In this document: piece by piece, positions 24,771 through 25,060 of the stretch
Layout: each line of letters starts with the position of its first letter
Numbering within the stretch: the stretch's first letter is position 1
Origin: a virus
Strand: one strand, 5' to 3'
DNA length: 25,060 nt
Virus record (IMG/VR): IMGVR_UViG_3300024346_000469
Coordinates: 1-25,060 of that record
Made by a program: the position numbers and the translations under genes
Notes under the pieces: generated by a model
Database searches by the model: none
Seen by the model: the letters and a program-made list of their open reading frames with translations, nothing else
What the model was told of the DNA's origin: nothing

Positions 24771-25060
24771 GGGCTTTTTAGTACTTGCTCAGAATAGTGA
24801 TGTTGACTATATTAGACAAGCATATGCGTTAGCTCTAAGTATCCGAGCAACACAGCCTACTATTAATAATATTAGTATTGTCACCAACGATGCAGTTCCT
24901 AAAGAATATCAAGCAGCATTTGATCAAATTATTCCAATTCCATTTAACGATGCTGCATCTAATAGTACATGGAAAGTTGAGAATCGTTGGAAACTTTATC
25001 ATGCAAGCCCGTACAATGAAACTATAATATTTGATACCGATATGTTAGTATTAGATAATA
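24763..25060 (+). CDS. Second glycosyltransferase-like protein (3' end outside window)
   Basis: Ninety-nine codons are visible and the frame is open to the right edge. The ATG overlaps the preceding gene by eight bases and has GGAG at 24753-24756, six bases upstream. The protein starts MSKGFLVLAQNSDVDYIRQA, parallel to TRGVLIFAQNNAEIDYAKIS of its neighbour. It continues with INNISIVTND, a FDQIIPIPF segment matching FDQIIEIWT of the neighbour, and an IIFDTDMLVLDN block whose DTD (Asp91 and Asp93) lies where the neighbour has DSD. It is therefore a tandem paralogue of the GT-A type. It carries a WKVENRWKLYHASPYNETII stretch before the DxD, similar to nucleotide-sugar transferases of T4-like cyanophages. 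Substrate unknown. Confidence 0.7.
   Translation, partial: MSKGFLVLAQNSDVDYIRQAYALALSIRATQPTINNISIVTNDAVPKEYQAAFDQIIPIPFNDAASNSTWKVENRWKLYHASPYNETIIFDTDMLVLDN

Noticed and set aside
1-25060. Defence system, integrase, tRNA genes or CRISPR array
   Set aside because: All sequence is accounted for by structural and glycosyltransferase genes, and no gap is long enough for a tRNA apart from one filled by the promoter hairpin. No such genes are visible.

Overview
The window is a densely packed, AT-rich (roughly one-third G+C by eye), entirely plus-strand stretch of a T4-like myovirus genome. It covers baseplate and tail-fibre structural genes, followed by the start of a second gene cluster encoding glycosyltransferases. 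The gp6 C-terminus, the long tail/baseplate protein, the fibres with repeated G-Q-x-W-Y/F-D motifs and the small fibre-associated protein resemble families known from marine and freshwater T4-like phages (cyanophage and Pelagibacter/Methylophilales myophage relatives). The host cannot be read from the sequence. No tRNA, integrase, insertion sequence or CRISPR array was seen.

Layout: (1) 3-3032, 3' part of a gp6-like baseplate wedge protein, open at the left edge. (2) 3032-16315, one giant gene of 4427 codons in the place where T4 has gene 7; it is a mosaic of beta-rich modules, including a metal-less cupredoxin-like domain, two carbohydrate-binding-like motifs, a seven-repeat FG-GAP (integrin-type) propeller, GxGY repeats and a C-terminal chain of small beta modules. 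(3) 16339-16950, a small conserved structural protein. (4) 16950-19232, 19232-21085 and 21118-22620, three tail-fibre paralogues that share an N-terminal domain but have different C-terminal ends (a tail-collar tip, an unrecognised tip, and a YADLAEKY-type domain). (5) 22631-23527, a virion structural protein typical of fibre clusters. (6) 23587-23934, a conserved small protein of unknown function. (7) 23931-24770 and 24763-25060, two tandem, related GT-A type glycosyltransferases, the second cut by the right edge.

The structural genes are translationally coupled: three TAATG-type overlaps and gaps of 10-32 bases, most starts with a clear Shine-Dalgarno. The only two gaps longer than 20 bases inside this block both carry a (G)(A/C)TAAATA motif resembling the T4-type late promoter, one before the 203-codon gene and one before the third fibre gene. 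The largest gap (23528-23586) is different: it holds a near-consensus sigma-70 type promoter lying inside an imperfect inverted repeat whose 5' arm would pair with the Shine-Dalgarno of the next gene. This predicts that read-through transcripts from the structural genes would be poorly translated for the glycosyltransferase cluster, while transcripts from the local promoter would be freely translated.

Together the genes describe the host-contact end of a contractile-tailed phage: wedge, a very large baseplate-associated protein with adhesive-looking modules, a set of fibres with a common attachment domain and interchangeable tips, and sugar-transferring enzymes encoded next door. There is no gene-free stretch above 60 bases.
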